This document shows, piece after piece, positions 1-9,511 of a stretch of 64,000 bases of DNA. The notes beneath the pieces are model-generated. The model saw only the letters and a list, made by a program, of their open reading frames with translations, was not told the DNA's origin and did no database searches. The DNA comes from Bittarella massiliensis (ex Durand et al. 2017) (lineage in GTDB: Bacteria > Bacillota > Clostridia > Oscillospirales > Ruminococcaceae). Where the stretch lies: the NCBI RefSeq assembly GCF_001486165.1, contig NZ_LN908977.1:629621-693620 (forward strand). Direction: 5' to 3'. Numbering within the stretch: the first letter of the stretch is position 1; each line of letters opens with the position of its first letter. The position numbers and the translations under genes are program-made.

Positions 1-1
1 C

Positions 2-97
2 GCCCGTGTAGATTGGGTGATCGACAACAGCGCGGGCCCCCAGGCGGCCAAGGAGGCGGCAGGAGAGGCGCTGCGCAGATGGAAGGAGCGATTGTGA
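2..97 (+). CDS. coaE: Dephospho-CoA kinase, C-terminal fragment (cut by window edge)
   Basis: Only the last 31 codons are inside the window, in the frame beginning at base 2 and stopping at TGA 95-97. The visible residues include VDWVIDNSAG, which matches the 'A-D-x-V-I-D-N' strand and loop found near the C-terminus of CoaE, followed by a helical tail ending in RWKERL. CoaE phosphorylates dephospho-CoA in the last step of coenzyme A synthesis. The stop overlaps the start of the next gene by one base (TGATG), so the two are translationally coupled. A coaE-aminopeptidase neighbourhood is common in Clostridia. The assignment rests on a short stretch. Confidence 0.6.
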   Translation, partial: ARVDWVIDNSAGPQAAKEAAGEALRRWKERL

Positions 98-1494
98 TGA
101 ACGAGCTGTCCCAGGGCCAAGAGCTGGCCAAACAGCTTTTAATGGACGACAGAAACGGCGTGGAAAAGGTGGGCGCGGAGGAAATCTACCAGGCCGACCT
201 GTTCTGCGAAAACTACAAGCAGTTTCTCGACTGCGGCAAGACCGAGCGGGAGGTGGCCGCCCAGGTCACCGCCATGCTGCAGCAAAACGGCTACCGCCCC
301 TTTGTGCCCCAGACGGCCTACCAGCCGGGGGACAAGGTGTTTCTCAACAACCGGGGTAAGGCCATCATCGCCTGCACCATCGGCCGCCAGCCGGTGAGCG
401 CGGGGGTGCACATCGCCGCCGCCCACATCGACTCCCCCCGGCTGGACCTGAAGCAGCGCCCCCTCTACGAGGAAAAGGACCTGGCCCTCTTCAAGACCCA
501 CTACTACGGCGGCATCAAGAAGTACCAGTGGACCGCCATCCCCCTGGCCCTGCACGGCGTCATCGTCAAGCAGAGCGGGGAAGTGGTGCCGGTCTGCGTG
601 GGCGAGTCGGCCGACGACCCGGTGTTCTGCGTCACCGACCTGCTGCCCCACCTGGCCGCCGAGCAGATGAAGCGGACGCTGGGCGACGGCGTCAAGGGGG
701 AGGAGCTGAACATCCTCATCGGCAGCCGCCCCTTCTTGGACGACAAGGTGTCCGAGAAGGTCAAGCTGAACATCATGCAGATCCTGGCCCAGAAATACGG
801 CATCACCGAGCGGGACTTCCTCTCGGCCGAGCTGGAGATGGTGCCCGCCTTCAAGGCGCAGGACGTGGGCTTTGACCGCAGCATGATTGGCGCCTACGGC
901 CACGACGACCGGGTCTGCGCCTACACCGCCCTCATGGCCGAGATGGCCGCTCAGTCCCCCGAGTACACCACCGTCACCATCCTGGCGGACAAGGAGGAGA
1001 CCGGCAGCGACGGCAACACCGGCCTGAACTCCTCCTACCTGAAATACTTTGTGGCCGACTTGGCGGCCTGCTTTGGCGCCAACGGGCGGGACGTCCTCTC
1101 CCATTCCCGCTGCCTCTCGGCCGACGTGAACGCGGCCTATGACCCCACTTTCCCCGACGTGACCGAGCCGATGAACACCGCCTACCTCAACCGGGGCGTG
1201 GTGGTCACCAAATTCACCGGTTCCCGCGGCAAGGGCGGCACCTCCGACGCATCGGCCGAGTATGTGGGCTATGTGCGGCGGCTGCTGGAGCAGGAGAACG
1301 TGCTCTGGCAGACCGGCGAATTGGGCAAGGTCGACGCCGGCGGCGGCGGGACGGTGGCCCTTTACATCGCCAACCTCAACGTGGACGTCATCGACGTGGG
1401 GGTGCCGGTGCTCTCGATGCACGCGCCCTTCGAGGTGGTGTCCAAACTGGACGTCTACATGGCCTACCGGGCCTTCCGGGCGTTTTACAAGTAA
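97..1494 (+). CDS. M18 family aminopeptidase (zinc metalloprotease)
   Basis: A 465-residue cytosolic metallo-aminopeptidase of the M18 (aminopeptidase I) family, which removes N-terminal residues from peptides. Family signatures are visible in order: AHIDSPRLDLK near residue 110 (first metal-ligand His and Asp), the YYGGIKKYQW loop, AYGHDDRVCAY near 270, DKEETGSDGNTG near 300 (catalytic Glu and metal ligands), and SMHAPFEVVSKLD close to the C-terminus. The start at 97 has GGAAGGAG eight bases upstream and gives the usual family length; an upstream in-frame ATG at 79 has no such site. The stop is followed by a terminator at 1525-1553. Confidence 0.93.
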   Translation: MNELSQGQELAKQLLMDDRNGVEKVGAEEIYQADLFCENYKQFLDCGKTEREVAAQVTAMLQQNGYRPFVPQTAYQPGDKVFLNNRGKAIIACTIGRQPVSAGVHIAAAHIDSPRLDLKQRPLYEEKDLALFKTHYYGGIKKYQWTAIPLALHGVIVKQSGEVVPVCVGESADDPVFCVTDLLPHLAAEQMKRTLGDGVKGEELNILIGSRPFLDDKVSEKVKLNIMQILAQKYGITERDFLSAELEMVPAFKAQDVGFDRSMIGAYGHDDRVCAYTALMAEMAAQSPEYTTVTILADKEETGSDGNTGLNSSYLKYFVADLAACFGANGRDVLSHSRCLSADVNAAYDPTFPDVTEPMNTAYLNRGVVVTKFTGSRGKGGTSDASAEYVGYVRRLLEQENVLWQTGELGKVDAGGGGTVALYIANLNVDVIDVGVPVLSMHAPFEVVSKLDVYMAYRAFRAFYK

Positions 1495-1524
1495 GTGATT
1501 TTGCCTCCCTGAGGGGGAGGCGCC

Positions 1525-1553
1525 AAAAAGCGGGGGTGCTGCCCCCGCTTTTT
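1525..1553 (+). terminator. Intrinsic terminator after M18 aminopeptidase
   Basis: A GC stem with GCGGGGG on the left and CCCCCGC on the right, flanked by an A-run on the 5' side and TTTTT on the 3' side. A second small stem-loop (GCCTCCC/GGGAGGC) sits just upstream at 1503-1521. Confidence 0.85.
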
Positions 1554-1631
1554 GAGGGCATGGGCGAGCGGGCTCCCAGCGGCGGCTCTGCCGCCCGCCT
1601 GTGCCGCGACAACAAGAGGAGGATTTGACCC

Positions 1632-2858
1632 TTGAAAAAGAAAAAGAGCATCGCCCTGCTATTTGCCCTGTATGCTGTGCAGGTGACCCTCTCCAACTTC
1701 ATCCACCCCATCACCCCCACCCTGTTTAAGGATCTGGGGTTCCCCGACTACATGTTCGGGGTGGCCTTTGCCGCCATGAGTTTTTCCAACTTTCTCTTCT
1801 GCCCCATCTGGGGGGTGGTGGGCGACAAGATCGGCCACCTGAAGATGTTCGGCATCACCGCCTTTGGCTACGGGCTGGGCCAGCTCTTCTTCGGCCTCGC
1901 CACCACCCCGGCCATGACCCTGCTGGCCCGGTTTTTCGGCGGCGCTTTTGCCGGCGGCTTTATGGTGGCCATCATGGCCTACCTGACCAACAACAGCGAG
2001 CCCGAAAAGCTGGCCTCCCGGATGAGCTATCTGGCGGCCCTCACCTCGGTCTTTACCGCCATCGGCTACCTGCTGGGCGGGGTGATCGGCGAGCGCTCGG
2101 TCTTTTGGGACTTTGCCCTGCAGGTGGGCGGCATCACCCTGGTCGCCATTTTGATGCCCCTGCTGGTGGCCGAGGAGCTGCCCGAGGTAGCGCCGAACGC
2201 CCCCAAGCAGAGCCTCAACCCCCTGAAGGCATTCATCTCCATGGGGAAGGGGATGTCCGCCCCGCTGGGCCTCTTTTTGGCGGCGGTCTTCTTCGCCAAC
2301 TTTGCCACCATCGACTACGACAACGCCTTCAACTACTACATTAAGGCGGAGCTGGGCTTCCCCCCCTCCTACAACGGCATCATCAAGGCGGCCATCGGCA
2401 TCATCGGCCTGCTCATCAACCTGACGGTCAACGTCTGGCTGGCGAGAAAGACCGACATGCGCCGCAGCATCGTCCCGGTCTTTGGCCTCTGCACGGCGAC
2501 CCTGGTGGCCGTCTGCCTGGTGCCGGGGACCGCCCCCTTCATCGCCGCCAACGTCATCTTCTACCTCTTTAACGTGATGTACATCCCCATGCAGCAGACC
2601 CTGGTCACCAGCGACACCACCACCGGCAAGACCAGCGGCGAGCTCTCGGGTATCTTCAACGCCGTCAAGGCGGTGGGGATGATCGGCGGCTCCCTCTTTG
2701 CGGGGCTGATCTACACCGTCGGCGCCAAGCTGCCCTTCTGGTTTGGGGCCCTCTCCTTTGGGCTGGCGGCGGTGACCAGTGTTTTCAGCTTCCGCGCCTA
2801 CCAGAAAAAGGGGCTTTTGAAGAAGGAGGAGACCCCTTCGTCCGCCGGGAAAAATTGA
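1632..2858 (+). CDS. Major facilitator superfamily transporter
   Basis: A 408-residue polytopic inner-membrane protein with about 12 hydrophobic segments and the MFS loop 2-3 motif in the form GVVGDKIGHLKMF near residue 65. The cytoplasmic face is basic (KKKKKS at the N-terminus, a Lys-rich C-terminus). The initiation codon is TTG at 1632, supported by AGAGGAGG about eight bases upstream. MFS proteins move small solutes using ion gradients; neither the sequence nor the neighbours (an upstream aminopeptidase, downstream tRNAs) identify the substrate. A drug/metabolite exporter or a sugar-phosphate type carrier are both possible. Confidence 0.85.
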   Translation: MKKKKSIALLFALYAVQVTLSNFIHPITPTLFKDLGFPDYMFGVAFAAMSFSNFLFCPIWGVVGDKIGHLKMFGITAFGYGLGQLFFGLATTPAMTLLARFFGGAFAGGFMVAIMAYLTNNSEPEKLASRMSYLAALTSVFTAIGYLLGGVIGERSVFWDFALQVGGITLVAILMPLLVAEELPEVAPNAPKQSLNPLKAFISMGKGMSAPLGLFLAAVFFANFATIDYDNAFNYYIKAELGFPPSYNGIIKAAIGIIGLLINLTVNVWLARKTDMRRSIVPVFGLCTATLVAVCLVPGTAPFIAANVIFYLFNVMYIPMQQTLVTSDTTTGKTSGELSGIFNAVKAVGMIGGSLFAGLIYTVGAKLPFWFGALSFGLAAVTSVFSFRAYQKKGLLKKEETPSSAGKN

Positions 2859-2881
2859 GTGAAATTTCTTGTAAAAAGGTG

Positions 2882-2911
2882 TTGACACAGACAATTCCCA
2901 TTTGCTATAAT
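2882..2911 (+). promoter_or_regulatory. Sigma-A promoter of first tRNA-Ala gene
   Basis: TTGACA at 2882-2887, an 18-base spacer, and TATAAT at 2906-2911: both hexamers are perfect consensus. A leader stem CTGCCGG/CCGGCAG (2916-2937) lies between the promoter and the tRNA. Confidence 0.88.
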
Positions 2912-2943
2912 AGCTACTGCCGGGTCAAACCGGCAGAGTGTCT

Positions 2944-3019
2944 GGGGCATTAGCGCAGCTGGGAGCGCGCCACACTGGCAGTGTGGAGGTCAGGAGTTCG
3001 ATCCTCCTATGCTCCACCA
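2944..3019 (+). tRNA. tRNA-Ala (anticodon GGC), copy 1
   Basis: A 76-base cloverleaf with encoded CCA. The acceptor stem GGGGCAT/ATGCTCC contains the G3:U70 wobble that identifies alanine tRNAs. The anticodon arm is CCACA/TGTGG with the 7-base loop CTGGCAG, giving anticodon GGC, which reads GCC, a major Ala codon in GC-rich genes. The T-loop is TTCGATC. It has its own promoter and terminator, and copy 2 at 3291 is identical. Confidence 0.96.
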
Positions 3020-3024
3020 GATGG

Positions 3025-3066
3025 AAACCGCACAACAAAAACATTTGTTGTGCGGTTTTGTTTTTG
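3025..3066 (+). terminator. Terminator of tRNA-Ala copy 1
   Basis: A long stem of about 13 pairs in which AAACCGCACAACAA pairs with TTGTTGTGCGGTTT, followed by a T-rich tail. Confidence 0.9.
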
Positions 3067-3232
3067 TATGACCCACTTTGTAACCCGTTTGAGAGGGGGT
3101 GAGAAGGGCGTCTTTCGCTCCCCCCTCGAAAAGGGCCGGTGTGTAAGTTGCCTTCTTGCGCGCAGTCCATTTGGCGGCCGGGTGCGGGGAGGGGAGGAGG
3201 GCCGCACTTCTGCAAAAAAGGCAAAAAAACGG

Positions 3233-3261
3233 TTGACAGAAATCGCTCGGTTTGGTATACT
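3233..3261 (+). promoter_or_regulatory. Sigma-A promoter of second tRNA-Ala gene
   Basis: TTGACA at 3233-3238, a 17-base spacer, and TATACT at 3256-3261. This shows the second tRNA copy is independently transcribed. Confidence 0.88.
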
Positions 3262-3290
3262 ATAAAAGTCGAAAAAAGCAGTAGACATCT

Positions 3291-3366
3291 GGGGCATTAG
3301 CGCAGCTGGGAGCGCGCCACACTGGCAGTGTGGAGGTCAGGAGTTCGATCCTCCTATGCTCCACCA
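3291..3366 (+). tRNA. tRNA-Ala (anticodon GGC), copy 2
   Basis: Identical over all 76 bases to the tRNA at 2944-3019, including encoded CCA, G3:U70 and anticodon GGC. The flanks differ apart from the CTGGGG junction, so this is a gene duplication with separate promoter and terminator rather than an assembly repeat. Confidence 0.96.
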
Positions 3367-3369
3367 GAA

Positions 3370-3411
3370 AAAATGGCTTGGCAACATCGGTTGCCGGGCC
3401 ATTTTGCTTTT
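3370..3411 (+). terminator. Terminator of tRNA-Ala copy 2
   Basis: AATGGCttGGCAAC pairs with GTTGCCgggCCATT around a 4-base loop, followed by a T-rich segment. Confidence 0.85.
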
Positions 3412-3432
3412 GCAGGACAGAGGAAAAAGGGA

Positions 3433-3474
3433 AAGAGAAGGGGCGCACCATCTGGTGCGCCCCTTCTCTTTATT
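3433..3474. terminator. Bidirectional terminator between tRNA-Ala and MBL hydrolase
   Basis: GAAGGGGCGCACCA pairs with TGGTGCGCCCCTTC with almost no loop. T-rich sequence follows on the plus side and the mirror A-rich flank serves the minus-strand gene ending at 3476. Confidence 0.85.
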
Positions 3475-3475
3475 G

Positions 3476-4342
3476 CTAGATGGCTTTTTTGGCCGCCTGC
3501 TGCTTGCGGTTGCCGTGGACAAAGGAGAGGAGGTCCCCCTCCGCCTCCTCGTCCGGGTCGCACCCGTGGGCGCGGCGATAGCGGCCGAGGACGTCGGCTG
3601 GGTCGGTGCTTTCGCCCGCCAGCTCGCCGAGGGCGATGAGCCGCCGGTAATAGGCGGTGAATTCGCCGGCGTCCTGCACGTCCCAGTGGGAGTTGACGTA
3701 AAAGTGGCAGGGCAGGTCCTTGATTTTGTCGATCCGGGCGCGATAGTCGGCCAGGTCATAGCTCCACTCCCCGTGAAACATCTCCTGGCAGAGGCCGTCC
3801 CCGAGAAAGAGGACCCCCTCCTGGGGGCAGTAGACAACGGTGCTGTCCTCGCTGTGCTCCCCGCCCAGGTGGATCAGTTGGCAGGTGAGGCCGCCCAGCT
3901 CCACCGTCAGGGTCTGGTCAAACAGGATGTCGGCCCCCTGCACGGCGATGGCGCGCTGCGCGCCAAATTCCTTTTTGATGTTCTCGGCGCAGAAGGCGAT
4001 CTCCTCGCCCTGGGCGACGCGGCGCGCCAGGGCGTCGTCGTCCCAGGCATAGCCGGCCATTTGCAGAAGGTGGGGCTGGGTGCGCTGGTTGGCCAGGGTG
4101 GTGAGGCCCATCTCCGGCGCGCCGAAGACGTGATCCCAGTGCCAGTGGGTGAGGGCCAGATAGCGCGGGGCCGCCACGCCAAGGGCCGAAATGCCCTGTA
4201 AAAAGGCGCGGGCGTGGGCGGGGGAGTTGCCGCCGTCCACCACCAGAGAGGCGGTTTTCCCGGCAATGAGCCCCAGGGCGGGGCGGTCGGTGTCGTGGTT
4301 GTGTTTCATCACAAAGACGTGGGGGGTGAGCTGACGCAGCAT
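3476..4342 (-). CDS. MBL-fold metallo-hydrolase
   Basis: A 288-residue cytosolic metallo-beta-lactamase-fold hydrolase. The metal-binding core is visible as THWHWDHVFG (HxHxDH) near residue 60; GGEHSEDSTVVY supplies a further metal-site His (near residue 160), and VLFLGDGL supplies a metal-site Asp. An Asn-Ser-His-Trp-Asp segment (NSHWD) near the C-terminus supplies the last His. I chose the Met at 4342 because AAAGGA lies eight bases upstream; the in-frame ATG at 4351 overlaps that site. The substrate is unknown: glyoxalase II-like and lactonase-like activities both occur in this fold. It is a single-gene unit between convergent and divergent neighbours. Confidence 0.85.
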   Translation of the reverse strand: MLRQLTPHVFVMKHNHDTDRPALGLIAGKTASLVVDGGNSPAHARAFLQGISALGVAAPRYLALTHWHWDHVFGAPEMGLTTLANQRTQPHLLQMAGYAWDDDALARRVAQGEEIAFCAENIKKEFGAQRAIAVQGADILFDQTLTVELGGLTCQLIHLGGEHSEDSTVVYCPQEGVLFLGDGLCQEMFHGEWSYDLADYRARIDKIKDLPCHFYVNSHWDVQDAGEFTAYYRRLIALGELAGESTDPADVLGRYRRAHGCDPDEEAEGDLLSFVHGNRKQQAAKKAI

Positions 4343-4430
4343 GGCGGACATCCTTTCTGTTTGGCCCGTTTTGGCCGATTTGGAAGGTCTACTGCCATTA
4401 TAGCACGAAAGGACGCCCGGCGGCAGGGGA

Positions 4431-5684
4431 TCATTCCACCTGGTGGATGATCAGGGTGGCGAGGGTATCGTCAGGGGAGGTGGAGGAGATGGTAAAGGCG
4501 GAAGAGGAGGAGAGGCGGAAGCTGGAGGCGCTCTCCAGTCGGATGAGCGCCTGCGCCGCGTAGAAGCCCGGTTCGCCGGTCTCCTTTTCAATGCGCAGGA
4601 AGGTGCCGGGCAGGTCGTTTCCGTTGACTTGCAGGGTAAAACGGGTGCTCAGCGCAGAGGCGCGCGGGAGGTTGAGGTCGAAATTGAGCCAGTAGACGCC
4701 TGGGCGGAGGATGTGAAAGATCCCATAGTCGGAGATGATGTCATCTGTCCGGGGCCCCTCTCCCTCGATCGGCAGCCCGCCGAACAGGCCACTGATGTGA
4801 AGGGTGCCGTTTTGGTAGAAGAAGGCGTAAGAGCAGTCGGGCGCAGAGCCGGTTGCCCCGGTTGGTCCAGTGGGGCCGGTATTCCCCTGTATCCCCATAG
4901 GCCCCTGGGGGCCGGCGGGGCCGGTCGCGCCTCTCGGCCCGGCGGGCCCGGTGTCTCCCGGCCAGCCCATGGGTCCGGTAGGCCCTTGTATCCCCATGGC
5001 CCCTTGCGGGCCGGTGGGACCGGTCGTACCGGGGAGGCCTTGCATCCCTCTCGGGCCGGTTGGCCCAGTATCGCCGGGCCAACCCATGGGTCCCTGTGGC
5101 CCGGTAGCACCCTGAGGCCCGGTGGGCCCGGGGCATCCCCGCGGACCCTGTGGGCCGGTGGCGCCAGTTGAGCCCGGCAAGCCCATGGGGCCGGTATCGC
5201 CGGGCCAACCCATGGGCCCCTCTGGGCCGGTGGGTCCGGGGCATCCCCGTGGACCTTGTGGCCCGGTGGGTCCAGGACATCCCCATGGGCCCCGCGGTCC
5301 GGTGGCCCCGGTAACTCCTCTCGGTCCGGCGGGCCCAGGGCATCCTCGCGGCCCCTGTGGCCCGGTGGCTCCAGGTTTGCCGGGCAGCCCCATGGGTCCG
5401 GTGTCACCAGGCCAACCCATGGGCCCTTGCGGCCCGGTGGCCCCGGTGGAACCTTTCGGTCCAGTGGGCCCGGGACACCCTCGCGGCCCCTGCGGGCCGG
5501 TGGCTCCGGGTCTGCCCGGCGCTCCCATAGGCCCGGTGTCGCCGGGCCAGCCCATGGGCCCTTCTGGGCCGGTGGGTCCGGGACATCCCCGCGGGCCTGT
5601 GGGCCCGGTAGGCCCGGGACAGCAGCAGGTCTGCCGGGGCGGCGGACAGCTGGAACAGGGCGATGAACAGTTGCGGTTGCACAT
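4431..5684 (-). CDS. Collagen-like Gly-X-Y repeat protein, BclA-like architecture
   Basis: A 417-residue protein with three parts. A short Cys-rich head of about 22 residues ([16 protein letters not shown], then CCC) is followed by about 257 residues of uninterrupted Gly-X-Y triplets, and then a 138-residue globular C-terminal domain beginning [10 protein letters not shown]. This matches Bacillus/Clostridium exosporium or surface glycoproteins of the BclA type, in which the triplets form a collagen triple helix (GPTG/GATG triplets carry O-glycosylation) and the C-terminal beta-domain trimerises. The start at 5684 has AGCGAGG upstream. The many Cys in the head could cross-link filaments or anchor them in a spore coat. 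Function is inferred from architecture. Confidence 0.88.
   Translation of the reverse strand: MCNRNCSSPCSSCPPPRQTCCCPGPTGPTGPRGCPGPTGPEGPMGWPGDTGPMGAPGRPGATGPQGPRGCPGPTGPKGSTGATGPQGPMGWPGDTGPMGLPGKPGATGPQGPRGCPGPAGPRGVTGATGPRGPWGCPGPTGPQGPRGCPGPTGPEGPMGWPGDTGPMGLPGSTGATGPQGPRGCPGPTGPQGATGPQGPMGWPGDTGPTGPRGMQGLPGTTGPTGPQGAMGIQGPTGPMGWPGDTGPAGPRGATGPAGPQGPMGIQGNTGPTGPTGATGSAPDCSYAFFYQNGTLHISGLFGGLPIEGEGPRTDDIISDYGIFHILRPGVYWLNFDLNLPRASALSTRFTLQVNGNDLPGTFLRIEKETGEPGFYAAQALIRLESASSFRLSSSSAFTISSTSPDDTLATLIIHQVE
4848..5618 (-). repeat. Gly-X-Y coding repeat with a higher-order unit
   Basis: About 85 collagen triplets. Beyond the 9-base periodicity there is a longer unit of roughly 33-45 residues starting RGCPGPTGP and continuing through [11 protein letters not shown], then PG and GATGPQGP. 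It recurs about five times with substitutions and small length changes. This is consistent with unequal crossing-over or replication slippage. Confidence 0.9.
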
Positions 5685-5764
5685 AAATAATACCTCGCTT
5701 TCACAGATGTGGTCGCGGTATCCTATGTGCCGGCAAAAGGAAAGGTTGCCCGCCAGCGGGACAG

Positions 5765-5797
5765 AAAAATGCCCGGGCTGGCGGCCCAGGCATAAAA
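5765..5797 (-). terminator. Terminator downstream of malic enzyme
   Basis: On the minus strand ATGCCTGGGC pairs with GCCCGGGCAT around a short loop and runs into TTTTT, 31 bases past the malic enzyme stop. Confidence 0.8.
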
Positions 5798-5827
5798 GGG
5801 AGGGGGTCCTTTCAAAAAGAGAGAAAA

Positions 5828-6994
<1,167 letters not shown>

Positions 6995-7094
6995 CGCTTG
7001 TCTCCTCCTCTGTATGCGCCCCAAAAGCAGGGCGGCTCGTTTTCTCTTCTTCAAGTATACCGTACTCTCGCGCGGGATGCATCTTCTTTTCCCA

Positions 7095-8483
7095 TCAGTC
7101 CCCAGGGGTGGTCATGGAGAGGGGGTCGAGCAGCTCTTCCAGGGACTTTTCGTCCAGCAGGTGTTCCTCCACGGCCAGTTTGCGCACCGGCTGGTGGACC
7201 TTGAGGGCCTCTTTGGCGAGGCTGGCGGCCCGCTGGTAGCCGATGGCGGGGCAGAGGGCAGTGACGATGCCCACGCTCTCCTCCACCAACTGGCGGCAGC
7301 GCTCGCGGTTGGCGGTGATGCCGCTGACACAGTTGTCGGTGAAGGTGCGCACGGCTTCCCGCAGGGAATCCAGCTCCAAAAAGAGGGTGAAAAAGACCAC
7401 CGGCTCAAAGGCGTTGAGTTCCAACTGGCCGGCCTCGGCGGCCATGGTGATGGTGCCGTCCCCCCCAGCGATGAGGAAGGCCACCTGGGTCACCACCTCG
7501 GGGATGACCGGGTTGACCTTTCCCGGCATGATGGAGGAGCCGTTTTGCTTGGCGGGGAGGGAGATCTCCCCCAGCCCGGTGCAGGGCCCGCTGGAGAGGA
7601 GCCGCAGGTCGTTTGCCATCTTCGAGAGGGTGACGGCGCAGGCCTTGAGGGCGCCCGAGACGGCCACGAAGCAGTCGATGTTCTGGGTGCCGTCGATCAG
7701 GTCCTCTGCCTGGGTCAGGCGCAGGCCGCTGACCTCCGCCAGGGTGGGGACGATGTGCTCGCGGTAGTAGCGGGTGGTGTTGACGGCGGTGCCGATGGCG
7801 GTGGCGGCCATGTTGATGGTCTCCAGTTCCGACTCGGCCCGGCGCAGCCGGGCGGCCGCCCGCTCCACCGCGCTGGCGTAGGCCCCAAAGGACTGACCCA
7901 GGCGGATGGGCACCGCGTCCTGCAGCTGGGTGCGGCCCATCTTCACCACGTCGTCGTATTCCCTGGCCTTGCTCCGCAGGGTGGCGGCCAGCCGGTCGAG
8001 CTCGCCCAGCACCTCGGGCAGCAGGGCGAGGGCGGTCATCTTGCCGGCGGTGGGGTAGACGTCGTTGGTGGACTGGGCCATGTTGACGTGGTCGTTGGGG
8101 TGGACCACCGAGTAGTCGCCCTTGGTCCCGCCCAGCAGCTCGATGGCCCGGTTGGCGATGACCTCGTTGGCGTTCATGTTGGCGGAGGTGCCGGCGCCGC
8201 CCTGGATGGGGTCGACGATGAAGCTGTCCATCAGCCGGTCGGCCAACACGTCGTCACAGGCGCGGCAGATGGCGTCGCAGCGGCGCTGGTCCAGTTTGCC
8301 GGCGGCGAGGTTGGTCAGGGCGGCGGCCTTTTTGATCTGCGCCAGGCTGTGGATAAAGCGGGTGTGCATCCGCTGGCCGGTGATGGGGAAATTCTGCCTG
8401 GCCCGCAGGGACTGCACGCCGTAGTAGGCGTCGGCGGGCACCTGCAGGGTGCCGATGGAATCGGATTCGGTGCGGGTATTCAT
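7095..8483 (-). CDS. aspA: Aspartate ammonia-lyase (aspartase)
   Basis: A 462-residue member of the fumarase/aspartase superfamily that reversibly deaminates L-aspartate to fumarate. The family signature GSSIMPGKVNP (with the catalytic-loop Ser) is near residue 318. PADAYYGVQSLRA near residue 17, GGAGTSANMNANEV near 95 and HPNDHVNMAQSTND near 128 are substrate-binding segments. The combination matches aspartase better than class II fumarase, although fumarase cannot be excluded by eye. An Lrp/AsnC regulator is divergently encoded just upstream, suggesting amino-acid-responsive control. AGTATA at 8576-8581 (TATACT on the minus strand) is a candidate -10. Confidence 0.9.
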   Translation of the reverse strand: MNTRTESDSIGTLQVPADAYYGVQSLRARQNFPITGQRMHTRFIHSLAQIKKAAALTNLAAGKLDQRRCDAICRACDDVLADRLMDSFIVDPIQGGAGTSANMNANEVIANRAIELLGGTKGDYSVVHPNDHVNMAQSTNDVYPTAGKMTALALLPEVLGELDRLAATLRSKAREYDDVVKMGRTQLQDAVPIRLGQSFGAYASAVERAAARLRRAESELETINMAATAIGTAVNTTRYYREHIVPTLAEVSGLRLTQAEDLIDGTQNIDCFVAVSGALKACAVTLSKMANDLRLLSSGPCTGLGEISLPAKQNGSSIMPGKVNPVIPEVVTQVAFLIAGGDGTITMAAEAGQLELNAFEPVVFFTLFLELDSLREAVRTFTDNCVSGITANRERCRQLVEESVGIVTALCPAIGYQRAASLAKEALKVHQPVRKLAVEEHLLDEKSLEELLDPLSMTTPGD

Positions 8484-8825
8484 AAGGGCTTCCTCCTTAT
8501 AAAAGGCGGCGGGCGGCGCTTGGCGGCTCGCTTCGGCCTTGCTGCTGCGGGGCGTTGGCCCCTCACTTCGCCTTCAGTATACGGCGGGGTCGGGCGGGGG
8601 TAAAGGGTTTGCGGGCAATGGAAAACAAAGCCATCAAAAAGGGGGGCGCGGCGAAAAAAAGAAAAGGCAAAGGGGGCTTCGACCTTCTTTTCTTCACCTT
8701 TGTGAAGGAGTTGTCAGCCGCTGTTTTTTTCACTTGCCAAAGGGCGGGGGAGGCCGGTATAATAAGAGAGAAAAAGCCCCTCTTCCGCGGCTGCTGGGAG
8801 GGGGCGAGTGGGGGAGGCGCAACCG
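8484..8825. other. Divergent intergenic region between aspA and lrp-like gene
   Basis: 342 bases without a gene of its own. It contains the candidate aspA -10 (minus-strand TATACT, 8576-8581) with a weak TTTACC -35 about 17 bases away, A-rich tracts around 8625-8670, and the lrp promoter at 8734-8763. No clear repeated Lrp site was recognised. Confidence 0.6.
8734..8763 (+). promoter_or_regulatory. Promoter of Lrp/AsnC regulator
   Basis: TTGCCA at 8734-8739, an 18-base spacer and TATAAT at 8758-8763, about 60 bases upstream of the gene. Confidence 0.75.
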
Positions 8826-9263
8826 GTGGACACCATTGACAGACAGATCTTGGAGATTTTGGAGAGAGACGCCCGCACCCCCCTCAAAAAAATCGCGGCG
8901 GCGGTCTTCCTCTCCCCGCCGGCGGTGTCGGCCCGCATCGAGCGGATGGAGCAGCGGGGGGTCATCACCGGCTATCGGGCGCTGCTGGACCCCCAGCGGT
9001 TGGGCTATGCCATCACCGCCCTCATCAACATCGCCATCCTCCCCAAGCACCAGCCCGCCTTTGCCCAGTTTGTCAAGGGCTGTTCCAACGTGACCGAGTG
9101 CTACCATGTGGCGGGCACCTACTCGATGCTCCTCAAGGCCTGTTTTGCCACCACCGGCCAGGTGGATTCCTTTGTCGAGTCGCTGCAGCGCTACGGAAAG
9201 ACCCAGACCCAGATCGTCCTCTCCACCGTGGTGGAGCCGCGGGAGGTAGAGCCCCTTTTGTAG
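8826..9263 (+). CDS. Lrp/AsnC family transcriptional regulator
   Basis: A 145-residue DNA-binding regulator. The N-terminal winged helix-turn-helix (residues about 5-55) begins with the canonical DxxDRQIL-type helix (VDTIDRQILEILERDAR) and continues through SPPAVSARIERMEQRGVI. The C-terminal RAM ligand-binding/oligomerisation domain includes GYAITALINI and the G-x-YSMLLK strand. I chose GTG 8826 because GGGGGAGG sits seven bases upstream and the protein then starts exactly at the conserved helix; GTG 8808 is an alternative. Its position divergent from aspA suggests it senses an amino acid and controls aspartase. The ligand is not deducible. Confidence 0.9.
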   Translation: MDTIDRQILEILERDARTPLKKIAAAVFLSPPAVSARIERMEQRGVITGYRALLDPQRLGYAITALINIAILPKHQPAFAQFVKGCSNVTECYHVAGTYSMLLKACFATTGQVDSFVESLQRYGKTQTQIVLSTVVEPREVEPLL

Positions 9264-9297
9264 GGGAGGATTTTTTGCGCAAAAGGGAAAAAAGGGG

Positions 9298-9325
9298 TTG
9301 CATTTTTATCCCATTGTGATATAAT
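9298..9325 (+). promoter_or_regulatory. Promoter of tRNA-Ala(CGC)/tRNA-Val operon
   Basis: TTGCAT at 9298-9303, a 16-base spacer and TATAAT at 9320-9325. A stem-loop with GCGG/CCGC ends lies between the promoter and the first tRNA. Confidence 0.75.
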
Positions 9326-9388
9326 ATCTCTTGCAGTCGCGGTGCTGCCGGGTTGCTTCCCGTGCTTTGCCGCCTTTCAAATCCATTT

Positions 9389-9464
9389 GGGGGCATAGCT
9401 CAGTTGGTAGAGCGATACGTTCGCAACGTATAGGTCATGGGTTCGATTCCCACTGTCTCCACCA
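9389..9464 (+). tRNA. tRNA-Ala (anticodon CGC)
   Basis: A 76-base cloverleaf with encoded CCA. The acceptor stem GGGGGCA/TGTCTCC again has the alanine-specific G3:U70. The anticodon arm is ATACG/CGTAT with loop TTCGCAA, giving anticodon CGC for GCG codons. T-loop is TTCGATT. Confidence 0.95.
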
Positions 9465-9511
9465 CCTGGATCAGCCGCAATTTGCCGCTTGATTCTTTTA
9501 CAAAAAAATAT

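Noticed and set aside
9326-9388. Possible small SRP RNA before tRNA-Ala(CGC)
   Set aside because: A GCGG...CCGC hairpin with GCTTCCCG is present, but the conserved GGAAG/AGCA loop pair of SRP RNA is absent; it is probably a tRNA leader hairpin.
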